The position numbers and the translations under genes are program-made. This document shows, in pieces, positions 1-8,278 of a stretch of 38,835 bases of DNA (position 1 is the first letter of the stretch; the number at the start of each line of letters is the position of its first letter). Origin of the DNA: Clostridiales bacterium (lineage in GTDB: Bacteria > Bacillota > Clostridia > Saccharofermentanales > Saccharofermentanaceae). The notes under the pieces were generated by a model that saw only the letters and a list, made by a program, of their open reading frames with translations, did no database searches and had not been told where the DNA came from. Location of the stretch: contig JAGCGK010000132.1 of assembly GCA_017649645.1 (NCBI GenBank), positions 1-38,835 on the forward strand, written 5' to 3'.

Positions 1-323
1 AAAATTTCCACAGGGACACCATTATCGTCAGTAGACTCCTGAACTTTAAAAGTATTGGCATTAAGGTGAGCTGTCAATTTATTCGGCTTAGAATATGCAT
101 CACCCGAGATTCCTCTCGCACCGGTATTCAGTACAACACCGGATTCAGTGAGCGGATTCTTATCAAGTTGGAAAGAAATATCATCAGATGCACCCGCTCT
201 TGTAATACCAAAGTAGTTCACAGTCAGAATTCCTGCGATTAAAATGGTGCTCACGCGGACAGTATTGTTGAGCGTTCTGTCCGAAACGTGAAATACGATT
301 TGTTTGTCTGTTTTTTTGAACAT
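1..323 (-). CDS. Partial secreted or membrane-anchored protein, N-terminal 107 residues
   Basis: This open frame starts at the ATG complementary to 321-323 and runs off the left edge of the window, so only the N-terminus is visible. It begins MFKKTDKQIVFHVSD, followed by a hydrophobic stretch (VSTILIAGILTVNYFGI, about residues 24-40) that could be a signal peptide or membrane anchor, then a polar, Ser/Thr/Asn-rich region consistent with an extracellular protein. A TGA stop lies in frame just upstream, so this ATG is the first possible start. No Shine-Dalgarno sequence precedes it; a TATAAT box ends only 6 nt before the ATG, suggesting a leaderless transcript. I do not recognise the family; it could be a surface protein. 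The absence of stops over 107 codons supports it being real. Confidence 0.6.
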   Translation of the reverse strand, partial: MFKKTDKQIVFHVSDRTLNNTVRVSTILIAGILTVNYFGITRAGASDDISFQLDKNPLTESGVVLNTGARGISGDAYSKPNKLTAHLNANTFKVQESTDDNGVPVEI

Positions 324-329
324 GACTAG

Positions 330-338
330 ATTATATCA
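330..338 (-). promoter_or_regulatory. Extended -10 promoter immediately before the partial gene
   Basis: On the minus strand this reads TGATATAAT, a perfect -10 hexamer with the TGn extension. No good -35 is present. The hexamer ends 6 nt before the ATG at 323, so initiation 6-8 nt downstream would place the mRNA 5' end on or next to the start codon. Confidence 0.5.
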
Positions 339-611
339 TTGAAAAATCCCGAAAATGCGTGAAAACAGGTGTTTGTAGCATATTTGTAATCTTTGAAAGT
401 CAAAGTTTTTACCCTTAACAAATCGTTTTGAGATTTATCTCCGTCTATATTTCATGTGTCCTTCCCTCGAAAACACCCACCTTTCATCTGCTCATTTTTC
501 TTTCCTTTTTCGAAAATATTTGACATCTGCTCTCAGGTTAAATTTCTTAAAAATTGTCCAAATTAACACTATAAACGCTCATATTTTGTTGATTAATGCA
601 AAGAGTCTTGT

Positions 612-641
612 TGCCTTGCATCTGAATCCGATGATAAAATT
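612..641 (+). promoter_or_regulatory. Candidate promoter of the DUF4214/metallopeptidase gene
   Basis: TTGCCT at 612-617 and TAAAAT at 636-641 are separated by 18 nt, with a TGA extension at 633-635. A transcript from about 648 would have a 50-nt leader before the ATG at 699. This is a prediction from consensus only. Confidence 0.35.
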
Positions 642-698
642 TTAGAGAACACACAGGCCTTTGACTATAAAAGTCATCTGAAAGAAAAAGGTATATCC

Positions 699-2531
699 AT
701 GATGAAATCCAAATTTACAGCTCTGCTCCTGGCACTGTTTATGGTATTCATGCCGCTTGCAGGAATTGTCAGAGCAGACGAAAAAGATGATGGTGCAAAG
801 AACTTCGTTAACAGATGTTATCAGATCGCACTTGGACGTGATGCTGACGAAGACGGTTTCAATTTCTGGCTCGGACAATTAAATGACGGCAAGCTTACCG
901 GAACAGGTACTGCCCTTCTTTTTATCACCAGCGAGGAATACCAATCCAAGAACACTTCCGATGAAGTTTATATCAATGACCTCTACACTCTTTTCATGGG
1001 TCGTAAGGCAGATACGGAAGGATACGAATTCTGGAAAAAGAATATAAGTACGCTTGGCCGAAACGGAGTCTTTGACGGCTTTGCAAATTCCGAAGAGTTT
1101 TATGAACTGTGCATCCAAAACGGAATCACTCCTGGTTACTACTCTTCTTCCTACAACTTTGACAAACTTCAGAAAGTAAACATATTCGTAGACAGGTTCT
1201 ATGAATGCTGTTTCAACAGAAAGGGCGACAAAGGCGGCCAGCAGTACTGGGTCCAGAATCTTCTCGACGGTAAGATAACAGGCGTTGACTGTGCTTCTTT
1301 CTTTATCTTCAGTGATGAATATATCTCATTGTATTTATCAGATGAGGATTATGTTGAGTCCTTATATAAGCTTTTCATGGGCAGAGCTTCCGAAGAAGGC
1401 GGCAAAGCTTTCTGGCTCAGTGAACTAAAGAAAGGTGTTACAAGAGAACAGGTTTTTGCAGGATTTGCTTCAGCTCCTGAATTTCTAAAAATCTGTGATA
1501 CGTACGGTATCCCTAAGGGATCTTTCACACCGATCGGACGAAAAGATCCTAAGAAGCCAGTTGATACTACTACTCCAACAACTGCAAACCCTACATCAAC
1601 CAATACGACTACTCCGGTTCCAACAGTTGCAACAACAACGCCCGAGCCGACTTGTTCAGTAAAGATGCTTGAACTCGATGGTAACAAAAATACATGGGTT
1701 ACTACTACTGAGCCATGCTACTTTATAACTGAGTATTCGTATGTATTTGTCGACAAGGGTATCCCTGTAAGAGGAGATTCCGCAAAAGTAATCGATGACA
1801 TATTCAAAGCAAATGAGAAAAACACGGGGCTTTCATATTCAGGTGATTTCCTTACCAAATCATTCGGAGCCAGTTTAGATATGCTCGACGATTGGGGATT
1901 GGTAGATGATTGTTATCTTAATGGTGCTTTTAAGGATGTTCCAAAGCCAACTTCCAAGTTTTCCATCTTTGTTGCAGACAATTGTGAACCAAGCGCTTAC
2001 AGCAGAGCCGTCATTGTTAACCCATGTGATATAGACTTTAACGATGAATTGGGTTACAACGGAGGTAATTGGGCTCTCCCTCATGAGCTTTTACATGTGC
2101 TCAATTGCAACAACGGATACTACTTCTGTTCCATTCTTAATGAAGGCTTTACTACTGCATTTACTTACGACTGCATAAAAGCCGTTGATAATATGGACAC
2201 CGATGAAAAGCAATATCATTACAACTACTGTTATATCAAATATGAGATTAATGAAAGCAATGCTGAATCTCTATTTATCCAGGGATTTGAAGACGGTTGG
2301 GATGAATATACATACGGTTATAGATTTATGATCTATCTCAAGACCAAATACGGCAGCGAGTGCTATAAAAAGATCCTTACTGCTGCTAATGATTTCCAGC
2401 CAAAGGAGGGATATTCAGACTGCTTATCACGCGAGGACTCAGCAGCTGCCGTTAAGAAAGCATACGGTGATAATGTCTTTAAGGATTTTGCAAAATGGTA
2501 CAAAGCGAATGAGTCTATGTTTGATGAGTGA
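699..2531 (+). CDS. Secreted DUF4214-repeat protein with HELLH metallopeptidase-like domain
   Basis: The 610-residue product starts with a signal peptide (MMKSKFTALLLALFMVFMP, likely cleaved after Ala26). Residues 30-285 carry two related blocks of DUF4214 type, with phrases such as LGRDADEDGFNFW, FMGRKADTEGYEFW and FMGRASEEGGKAFW, a domain common in large extracellular bacterial proteins. A Thr/Pro-rich linker (about 283-318) leads to a C-terminal domain containing HELLH at 462-466 and, 15 residues further on, NEG with Glu482. This resembles the HExxH plus downstream Glu zinc site of gluzincin peptidases, so an extracellular zinc protease is inferred; the substrate is unknown. AAGG lies 7 nt before the ATG, and a second ATG directly follows. 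The gene is monocistronic and ends at a shared terminator. The DUF4214 part is confident, the protease activity is not. Confidence 0.85.
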   Translation: MMKSKFTALLLALFMVFMPLAGIVRADEKDDGAKNFVNRCYQIALGRDADEDGFNFWLGQLNDGKLTGTGTALLFITSEEYQSKNTSDEVYINDLYTLFMGRKADTEGYEFWKKNISTLGRNGVFDGFANSEEFYELCIQNGITPGYYSSSYNFDKLQKVNIFVDRFYECCFNRKGDKGGQQYWVQNLLDGKITGVDCASFFIFSDEYISLYLSDEDYVESLYKLFMGRASEEGGKAFWLSELKKGVTREQVFAGFASAPEFLKICDTYGIPKGSFTPIGRKDPKKPVDTTTPTTANPTSTNTTTPVPTVATTTPEPTCSVKMLELDGNKNTWVTTTEPCYFITEYSYVFVDKGIPVRGDSAKVIDDIFKANEKNTGLSYSGDFLTKSFGASLDMLDDWGLVDDCYLNGAFKDVPKPTSKFSIFVADNCEPSAYSRAVIVNPCDIDFNDELGYNGGNWALPHELLHVLNCNNGYYFCSILNEGFTTAFTYDCIKAVDNMDTDEKQYHYNYCYIKYEINESNAESLFIQGFEDGWDEYTYGYRFMIYLKTKYGSECYKKILTAANDFQPKEGYSDCLSREDSAAAVKKAYGDNVFKDFAKWYKANESMFDE

Positions 2532-2558
2532 TCATAACAAGAAATAATTAACACAAAA

Positions 2559-2587
2559 AAAGATCACTTCATTACGAAGTGATCTTT
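2559..2587. terminator. Bidirectional intrinsic terminator
   Basis: A perfect 12-bp stem (AAAGATCACTTC with GAAGTGATCTTT) and 5-nt loop lies between the convergent genes ending at 2531 and 2613. It is flanked by U-runs in both directions, with the longer one for the leftward ispH operon. Confidence 0.85.
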
Positions 2588-2612
2588 TTCGTTAACTGAT
2601 TAATTACTGAGA

Positions 2613-4709
2613 TTACTCAGCTGCAGGAGCCTCAGCCTCAGCAGCAGGTGCTTCCTCAACAGGAGCCTCCTCAACTGCAGGTGCTTCTTCAGCAGCAGGA
2701 GCAGCATCTTCCTCAGCGATAGCGTAGATATCCTCATCCTCTGTTACAGGATCGATAGGAGCTACTTCCTTGATGCTGATGGAGATTCTTCTCTGATCCT
2801 TCTTAACATCGATAACCTTAGCCTCGATCTCCATACCTACTGAAAGAACATCAGATGGCTTCTGAAGTCTTACTGTAGAGATTTCAGATACGTGGCAGAG
2901 TGCATCGAGGTTTGGCTCAAGCTGTACGAAAGCACCGAAGTCAGTAAGTCTAACAACTGTACCCTTAACGATAGAACCAACCGGGATTCTCTCTTCGATA
3001 TTGTAGTAAGGATCATCCTCTTCCTTCTTATAGCCCAAGGAGATCTTCTTTGTTTCCTTGTCGAAATCCTTAACGTATACATCAACTTCCTGACCTACGG
3101 AAAGAACATCAGAGGATCTCTTGATTCTCTTCCAGGAAATCTCGGAGTTGTGAAGGAGTCCGTCTACACCGCCGATATCGATGAATGCACCGAAATCAGG
3201 AAGGCTTCTAACGATACCCTTGTAGTGCTTGCCTACTTCGATACCGGACCAGAGAGCGTCAGCCTTTTCCTTACGCTCGTTGGAGATGATAGCACGGTGT
3301 GAACCGGAGATTCTCAAACGATGTCTAGCATCTGTATCCATCTTTGTGATGATAACGTCGATGTTCTGTCCCTTGTAGGACTCGAGATCGATATCCTCAC
3401 CGCCAGCCATCTTAAGCTGTGTCTTGTGGATATATACGTCAATGTTACCTGCGTAGTTACCGATTACACCGTCCTTAACAACGTTTGTGATCTTAAGTGT
3501 AACTGGTGTCTTATTCTCGAAAGCATCCTCGATAGCTTTCTTATGCTTGTCCATATCTACCTGGGACTTAGAAAGGATGATCTCCTTGCCCATATCGGAA
3601 TTACGAATGCTCTTTACGATAGTCGTAACTTCCTGACGCTCTGCAATTGCTTTCTCAAGATCGAAGTCTGGATCATTATCTACTTCTCTTCTTGGAATCT
3701 TTCCTTCGGATTTGTCACGAACATCTACATAAACGTAATCTGCGTCTGCCGAAGTTACAGAACCCTTAACGGTAGCTCCTCTCCTTAGTTGTGGAATACT
3801 ATCGATATAGTCCCCAAAATTGATATCAGTCTGTTCCTGATTCGTCATAACTTCGTTCTCGCTCATCTCGCCGACAACCTCCAAAATAATACATTGAGGC
3901 GTAGAAGCACCAGCTGTTACTCCGACTCTGTCAGAGGAAGAAATTGATCCTTCCTTTATAAGTTTCCTTACTTCAGAGGCGTCAGAAACTAGGTACGTTC
4001 TTACGCAATGACTTCTGCAAATATCAAAGAGTTTACGGGTATTGGAACTGTGCCCTGAGCCTATGACTAACATGACATCAGAATCCATGGATAACTGTAA
4101 AGCTTCTTTTTGCCTGCTTTCCGTCGTAATACATATTGTATCAAAAATGCAAGATTTTGCAATTTGATTTTTGACATTTGCACAAATTTTCTCGAATTCT
4201 ACTGTTGAGAATGTAGTTTGTGACACAATAACGGCACTATCGAGAGGAAACGGAATGTCCGAAATCTCCTCTGCAGAGCTTATTACGAACACTTTGTCAG
4301 CCGGAGCTTCACTACAAATACCGACTACTTCCGGATGACCTTTTGCTCCCGTTACAACTATGTTTTTTCCGTTATCGGCTTGTTCTTTTACGATCTTGTG
4401 TATCTTGTCTACAAACGGACAAGTGCAATCAAGCACTTCGCAATTGAGTTTTTTGAGTTTTTCTTTTACCTCGCAGGTAACTCCGTGTGCCCTTAAAAGA
4501 ACAAGGCTCCCTTCTGTCGCCTCCTCAGGGGAATCGATCAGAATGAAGCCTTTTGAGATCAATTCATTTACAACAAAATCATTATGAGTAAGCTCACCTA
4601 GCATGTAAAGCTTTCTGTCCTTGATCGTCTCAACTGATCTGTATGCAGTATCAACCGCATTCTTGACTCCAAAACAAAAACCTGCCTGCTTAGCGACCTT
4701 TATTACCAT
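2613..4709 (-). CDS. ispH: IspH (HMBPP reductase) fused to a four-domain S1 RNA-binding protein
   Basis: The 698-residue product joins two functions. Residues 1 to about 285 are 4-hydroxy-3-methylbut-2-enyl diphosphate reductase, the last step of the MEP isoprenoid pathway, with the iron-sulfur cysteines Cys12 (GFCFGV), Cys97 (TCPFVDKIH) and Cys193 (DTICITTESRQ), His42, His75, the GHPEV motif (His125, Glu127) and QTTFS. Residues from about 305 to 660 hold four S1 domains like ribosomal protein S1; the last two carry the clearest motifs (SLPDFGAFIDI, RLTDFGAFVQL). The tail is rich in Ala, Glu and Pro. Fusions of this kind are known in Clostridia. Start choice is supported by AAGGAG overlapping the cmk stop, 2 nt between the genes. 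It is the last gene of the ileS-led run, followed by the terminator at 2559-2587. Confidence 0.95.
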   Translation of the reverse strand: MVIKVAKQAGFCFGVKNAVDTAYRSVETIKDRKLYMLGELTHNDFVVNELISKGFILIDSPEEATEGSLVLLRAHGVTCEVKEKLKKLNCEVLDCTCPFVDKIHKIVKEQADNGKNIVVTGAKGHPEVVGICSEAPADKVFVISSAEEISDIPFPLDSAVIVSQTTFSTVEFEKICANVKNQIAKSCIFDTICITTESRQKEALQLSMDSDVMLVIGSGHSSNTRKLFDICRSHCVRTYLVSDASEVRKLIKEGSISSSDRVGVTAGASTPQCIILEVVGEMSENEVMTNQEQTDINFGDYIDSIPQLRRGATVKGSVTSADADYVYVDVRDKSEGKIPRREVDNDPDFDLEKAIAERQEVTTIVKSIRNSDMGKEIILSKSQVDMDKHKKAIEDAFENKTPVTLKITNVVKDGVIGNYAGNIDVYIHKTQLKMAGGEDIDLESYKGQNIDVIITKMDTDARHRLRISGSHRAIISNERKEKADALWSGIEVGKHYKGIVRSLPDFGAFIDIGGVDGLLHNSEISWKRIKRSSDVLSVGQEVDVYVKDFDKETKKISLGYKKEEDDPYYNIEERIPVGSIVKGTVVRLTDFGAFVQLEPNLDALCHVSEISTVRLQKPSDVLSVGMEIEAKVIDVKKDQRRISISIKEVAPIDPVTEDEDIYAIAEEDAAPAAEEAPAVEEAPVEEAPAAEAEAPAAE

Positions 4710-4711
4710 GC

Positions 4712-5377
4712 TTACTCCTTAACCTGTGCCAGAAGAGCCTCGAGGGTCTCCTCAATTGATATCTTTGAAGTATCGATCTCGATAGCATCAGCTACTTTTA
4801 CGAGCGGAGCATTGGTTCTTGTGGAATCCTGTTCGTCTCTCCACTTGATGTCCTTGAGGACTTCCTCATAGTTCTGCGAGAAATCACCGCGCTCGTTTAA
4901 TTCCTTGACTCTTCTTTCTGCCCTTATCTCAGCAGATGCAGTAAGGAAGAACTTGTATTTTGCATCAGGAAGAACGTTGGAACCGATGTCTCTTCCGTCA
5001 AGGACGAAGCTTTGCTCCTTGGCGATCTTTCTTTGCATATCTACCATCTTGCTTCTTACAACAGGAAGAGTGCTGATATTGGAGGCTGCTCTGGAGACCT
5101 CAGGAGTTCTGATCTGACCTGTTACATCTTCGCCGTCGATGATCATATGCTGCTCACCGTCTTTGAACTCGATCTTGAGATCCATCTGATCCATGAGTTC
5201 TTTTACCTTTGCTTCGTCCTTAGGATCTACGCCCTTCTTTATCGCATATAAACCGCATGTACGGTACATGGCTCCCGTGTCGAGATACATGATACCGAGT
5301 CTTTTCGATACACCCTTTGCGAGAGTGCTCTTTCCTGAACCTGATGGTCCGTCGATAGCGATCTGATAAATATCCAT
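4712..5377 (-). CDS. cmk: Cytidylate kinase
   Basis: This 221-residue protein has the usual length and motifs of (d)CMP kinase, which phosphorylates CMP and dCMP with ATP in the cytoplasm. The P-loop GPSGSGKS is at residues 10-17, followed by YLDTGAMYR, and FVLDGRDIGSNVLPDA matches the conserved GRDIG motif. AAGGAGG lies just before the ATG. It sits 12 nt after the hutP-like gene and 2 nt before ispH-S1; cmk next to ispH or rpsA is a frequent clostridial arrangement. Confidence 0.95.
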   Translation of the reverse strand: MDIYQIAIDGPSGSGKSTLAKGVSKRLGIMYLDTGAMYRTCGLYAIKKGVDPKDEAKVKELMDQMDLKIEFKDGEQHMIIDGEDVTGQIRTPEVSRAASNISTLPVVRSKMVDMQRKIAKEQSFVLDGRDIGSNVLPDAKYKFFLTASAEIRAERRVKELNERGDFSQNYEEVLKDIKWRDEQDSTRTNAPLVKVADAIEIDTSKISIEETLEALLAQVKE

Positions 5378-5389
5378 TTGTATTCCTCC

Positions 5390-5806
5390 TTAGATTGCTC
5401 TGTGTCCGAGACCGATAGCGATCTCGTTAAGATTCAACATTCCTATTCCAAAATATAGACATACGCTTAAATGATTTCCGTATCTTGCAACTGCGATCTT
5501 GCCTCCGACATTAAGGCCGATAGCTTTTTGCGAGATCTGCGAAACTGCTTCTCTTGCAGCACCGGCAACGGCACCTTCCTCATTATGGGAATCAGAGATG
5601 ATGCCTGCTTTTTGGGAAGTCACGATAGCTTTTTCGATTATTTTCGAGACGGATGAGATGAATTCGCCTCCGAAATCGACTGCGGCACATTTGATGTTCT
5701 GTGCCTGGAATTTAGCCTTGAGCTCGTTTTCCTCTTCTCTGCTCTCGGTGATGGCGAGCATGATGACTGCGGATGAAGTGAATTTGCTTTCAGGGATATT
5801 ACTCAT
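5390..5806 (-). CDS. HutP family protein (RNA-binding antiterminator homologue)
   Basis: This 138-residue protein aligns end to end with HutP, the Bacillus subtilis protein that binds hut mRNA with L-histidine and Mg2+ to prevent termination. The matching regions are residues 73-88 (SHNEEGAVAGAAREAV) and the C-terminus (VCLYFGIG, then IGLGHRAI). In an ungapped alignment by eye, the positions of B. subtilis metal-site residues His73 and His77 are Gly78 and Gly82 here, while the C-terminal His (His135) is kept. No histidine utilisation genes are present, so the ligand and RNA target are probably different. It overlaps the rpiR-type gene by 8 nt and has a strong GGAGGAGG site, suggesting coupled translation. 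Family assignment is confident, function is not. Confidence 0.85.
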   Translation of the reverse strand: MSNIPESKFTSSAVIMLAITESREEENELKAKFQAQNIKCAAVDFGGEFISSVSKIIEKAIVTSQKAGIISDSHNEEGAVAGAAREAVSQISQKAIGLNVGGKIAVARYGNHLSVCLYFGIGMLNLNEIAIGLGHRAI

Positions 5807-6683
5807 TATTATCCTCCTCCTTCTTCACGCGGTCTCCCTCATATACGCTGTACTTGGACCAGAGGTTCTCGAGAGCTTCAAAGGAACTCTTGATATGATC
5901 TTTTCTGTGCATTCCAAGAGTAACAAGAAGTGCATTGATAAGAGATAGAGGCGCAGCAAGCGAGTCAACGAACGATGCCATGCTGGATCTCGCGAAGAGC
6001 TTGATGTCTGCATTCTCAGTAAGTGCAGTGTTGTCCTTATCGGTAATGACGATTACCTTGGCTCCCTTGTCCTTGGCATAAGCCATGGAGTTAACCGTAC
6101 GTGTGGAATATCTCGGGAAAGAGATTCCTATCATTACATCGTCTTTTGATATAGGAAGGATCTGCTCGAAAACTTCGTTGGCACTGTTACTGTGGATATG
6201 GATGACATCATCGAAAAGAAGTGTCATATAAAAATGCATAAACGATGACAGCGGAGAACTTGAACGAAGACCCATGAGATAGATCTTCTTCGCTCCGAGG
6301 ATAGTCTTAACCGCATCCTCAAAAGATTCAGTGGATACTTCATTAAGAGTTGCCTTAAGATTATCGATATCAGCCTGCATGATGTCTCTTATGGCCGTAG
6401 CATCATCAGCGAAACGCTCAGTAGCATCAAGACGCTGAACGGAAGTAAGCTTACTTTTCAGCTCTTCCTTAAGAGTGTTCTGGAAATGAGGATAACCGTC
6501 GAAACCAAGTTCCATCGTAAATCTTACAACCGTAGATTCACTGACGCCGGTAGCCTCACCGAGCTTTGATGCAGTCATGTAAGCTGCTTTATCGTAATTG
6601 TCGAGGATGTATGAAGCAATGGCTTTGTGGCCCTTACTCATGGAATCCATTCTGTTAGTAATCTCGTCAAAAATCAAACTCAT
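5799..6683 (-). CDS. MurR/RpiR family transcriptional regulator
   Basis: The 294-residue protein has an N-terminal helix-turn-helix of RpiR type (about residues 1-75, with SKLGEATGVSESTVVRFTME) and a C-terminal SIS domain (about 125-265, starting KKIYLMGLRSSSPLS) that in this family binds phosphosugars. The SIS part contains the typical ISFPRYSTRTV and KVIVITD segments. Regulators of this type usually sit beside sugar catabolism genes. Here no sugar operon is adjacent; the gene lies 12 nt after scpB and overlaps the hutP-like gene by 8 nt. Its ligand and targets are therefore unknown. AAGG precedes the start. Confidence 0.9.
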   Translation of the reverse strand: MSLIFDEITNRMDSMSKGHKAIASYILDNYDKAAYMTASKLGEATGVSESTVVRFTMELGFDGYPHFQNTLKEELKSKLTSVQRLDATERFADDATAIRDIMQADIDNLKATLNEVSTESFEDAVKTILGAKKIYLMGLRSSSPLSSFMHFYMTLLFDDVIHIHSNSANEVFEQILPISKDDVMIGISFPRYSTRTVNSMAYAKDKGAKVIVITDKDNTALTENADIKLFARSSMASFVDSLAAPLSLINALLVTLGMHRKDHIKSSFEALENLWSKYSVYEGDRVKKEEDNNE

Positions 6684-6695
6684 AACGTGACCTTC

Positions 6696-7499
6696 TTACT
6701 TCTCGTCAAAATCGCTTTCCGGGAACTCTTCCTTCCCTTCATTTTCATCCTCAGCCTTCTTTTCTTCAAGAAGTCCGTCAATGGAAATCTGTCTGTTATC
6801 ATTTGCTCCCGCAGCATCCTCAAGGGACTGCTCGAGATCTCTGATAGTCTTATAACTCATAAGTTCCATGGATGGCAATTCATCTATGGATTTTATGCCG
6901 AACTCCAAAAGGAACTGTTCGGATGTCTTAAACAGAGTCGGTCTTCCAGGAGCATCCAGGTAACCTGCTTCTTCGATCCATCCCCTGTCCAGGAGCCTTG
7001 AGATGATGCTGTCACTCGATACTCCTCGAACTGCTTCTACCTGAGCTCTCGTTACCGGCTGGTTATAAGCTACGATAGCGAGTGTCTCATAAGAAGCCTG
7101 GGAAAGCGGAGCCTTCATCCTAGGCATGAACATCCTCTCCAAAACCTTCTTCATCGAAGGCTTAGTGCACATGATATAGGAATCCTCGGCTTTTCTGATC
7201 AAAAGACCTCCCCAAGGATTATTCTGATACTCACTCATCAGTTTGTCCATCGCTTTAACGATAAGTTCCTTATTGATTCCTGTTATCTCTTCAAGTCTGG
7301 AAAGAGAAACCGATTCACCGCTTACGAAAAGGATCGCTTCAAGAGCACTGGAAAGTTCCTGGATCGGAAGCTCGAAATCATCAACAAGGTTATCGGACTT
7401 GGATTTCTTCGGCATCTTTTCCTGCTCGAAAAATTCATCCAAGGTCTGCTCGCCTTCGATCGGAAGATCTTCTGCATTGTAGTCTTTCTTAACGTCCAT
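6696..7499 (-). CDS. scpB: Segregation and condensation protein B
   Basis: ScpB is the winged-helix partner of ScpA and SMC in the condensin that compacts and separates chromosomes. The 267-residue protein contains the family signature LSSALEAILFVSGESVSLSR and the conserved TLAIVAYNQPVTRAQVE and GRPTLFKTSEQFLLEFG segments. It is longer than the usual 190-200 residues: about 45 acidic residues are added before the core and a Glu/Asp/Lys-rich tail follows it. Its ATG shares one base with the scpA stop (TAATG), a typical sign of translational coupling. Confidence 0.93.
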   Translation of the reverse strand: MDVKKDYNAEDLPIEGEQTLDEFFEQEKMPKKSKSDNLVDDFELPIQELSSALEAILFVSGESVSLSRLEEITGINKELIVKAMDKLMSEYQNNPWGGLLIRKAEDSYIMCTKPSMKKVLERMFMPRMKAPLSQASYETLAIVAYNQPVTRAQVEAVRGVSSDSIISRLLDRGWIEEAGYLDAPGRPTLFKTSEQFLLEFGIKSIDELPSMELMSYKTIRDLEQSLEDAAGANDNRQISIDGLLEEKKAEDENEGKEEFPESDFDEK

Positions 7500-8266
7500 T
7501 ATGTTTCCCCTGCTCTTTTCTCTTCAAGAAGTATTACGTCAAACGGTTTCTTCTGTTCTGCCTTGATACTGTTGTTTCTCAAAAGCTCCAGTACGGCAAG
7601 AAAACCGACGATCCTGTCGATCTTCTCGACTTTTCCCTTAGGAAAGAGTTCGTGGAAGAAGCATTTGCCTCTTTTGGTGATCGACCTGAAAAGTGACTTC
7701 ATCCTCTCTCTTACGGAGAGCTTATCTCTCTTAAGGATGTGAGTGATCTTGGCGGAGATATCCGCGAATCTGATCTCATTACGCTTACATACGACATCGA
7801 CTGCTTCGTTAAACAGTTCCGAATCGAATTCCTGAGGCGGAGCCTCAAATTCGATATCCAGAGATTTGGCTGTCATAGGAACCCTGTAGTAGCAGTTCTG
7901 GAAGTCCTCATGTCTTACCTTAAGTTCACCTGCAAGGAACTTACAGCGCTTATAACGCAAAAGACTGATAACAAGTTCTTCTCTAGGGTCTTCTTCCTCT
8001 GTCTGATCTTCCGTTTTCCTGTTTGGAAGCATCATCCTGGATTTTATGTGGACCAATGTGGCGGCCATGACAAGGAACTCAGAAGCGACCTCCATGTCGA
8101 GCTGCTGCATTTTTTCGAGATGATCCATATACTGCTTTGTGATATCGGAGATAGGAATATCGTAGATATCTATGTCGTTTTTTTCAATCAAATGAAAAAG
8201 CAGGTCGAGAGGACCTTCAAAATGCCTGATCTTCAATTCAGGCTTCTGATGAATAGTCTCTTCCAT
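7499..8266 (-). CDS. scpA: Segregation and condensation protein A
   Basis: ScpA is the kleisin that bridges the SMC heads in bacterial condensin. The 255-residue protein opens with KIRHFEGPLDLLFHLIEKND, the standard N-terminal signature, continues with DIYDIPISDITKQYMDHL and LVMAATLVHIKSRMMLP, and ends with a winged-helix-like region (RIVGFLAVLELLRNN). Length is normal. AAAGGAG precedes the ATG. It lies 12 nt after the M50 protease gene and overlaps scpB by one base. Confidence 0.95.
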   Translation of the reverse strand: MEETIHQKPELKIRHFEGPLDLLFHLIEKNDIDIYDIPISDITKQYMDHLEKMQQLDMEVASEFLVMAATLVHIKSRMMLPNRKTEDQTEEEDPREELVISLLRYKRCKFLAGELKVRHEDFQNCYYRVPMTAKSLDIEFEAPPQEFDSELFNEAVDVVCKRNEIRFADISAKITHILKRDKLSVRERMKSLFRSITKRGKCFFHELFPKGKVEKIDRIVGFLAVLELLRNNSIKAEQKKPFDVILLEEKRAGET

Positions 8267-8278
8267 CTGCTTTCTCCT

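Larger units (their letters stand above)
324..698. other. Divergent AT-rich intergenic region
   Basis: This 375-bp spacer separates the divergent genes starting at 323 and 699. It holds the leftward promoter at 330-338 and a rightward promoter candidate at 612-641. A TTGACA at 520-525 has no usable -10 after it. A 63-codon frame (454-645) has no ribosome binding site and low-complexity content, so it is not called. I see no RNA gene or repeat. Confidence 0.5.

Noticed and set aside
281-296. CGTGAAATAC as a third copy of the 37-bp repeat
   Set aside because: Only about ten bases match and they lie in coding sequence; likely chance.
520-525. Perfect TTGACA as a -35 box
   Set aside because: No -10-like hexamer at 16-18 nt downstream.
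454-645. 63-codon plus-strand frame in the left intergenic region
   Set aside because: No ribosome binding site, no recognisable sequence, and it covers promoter-like AT-rich DNA.
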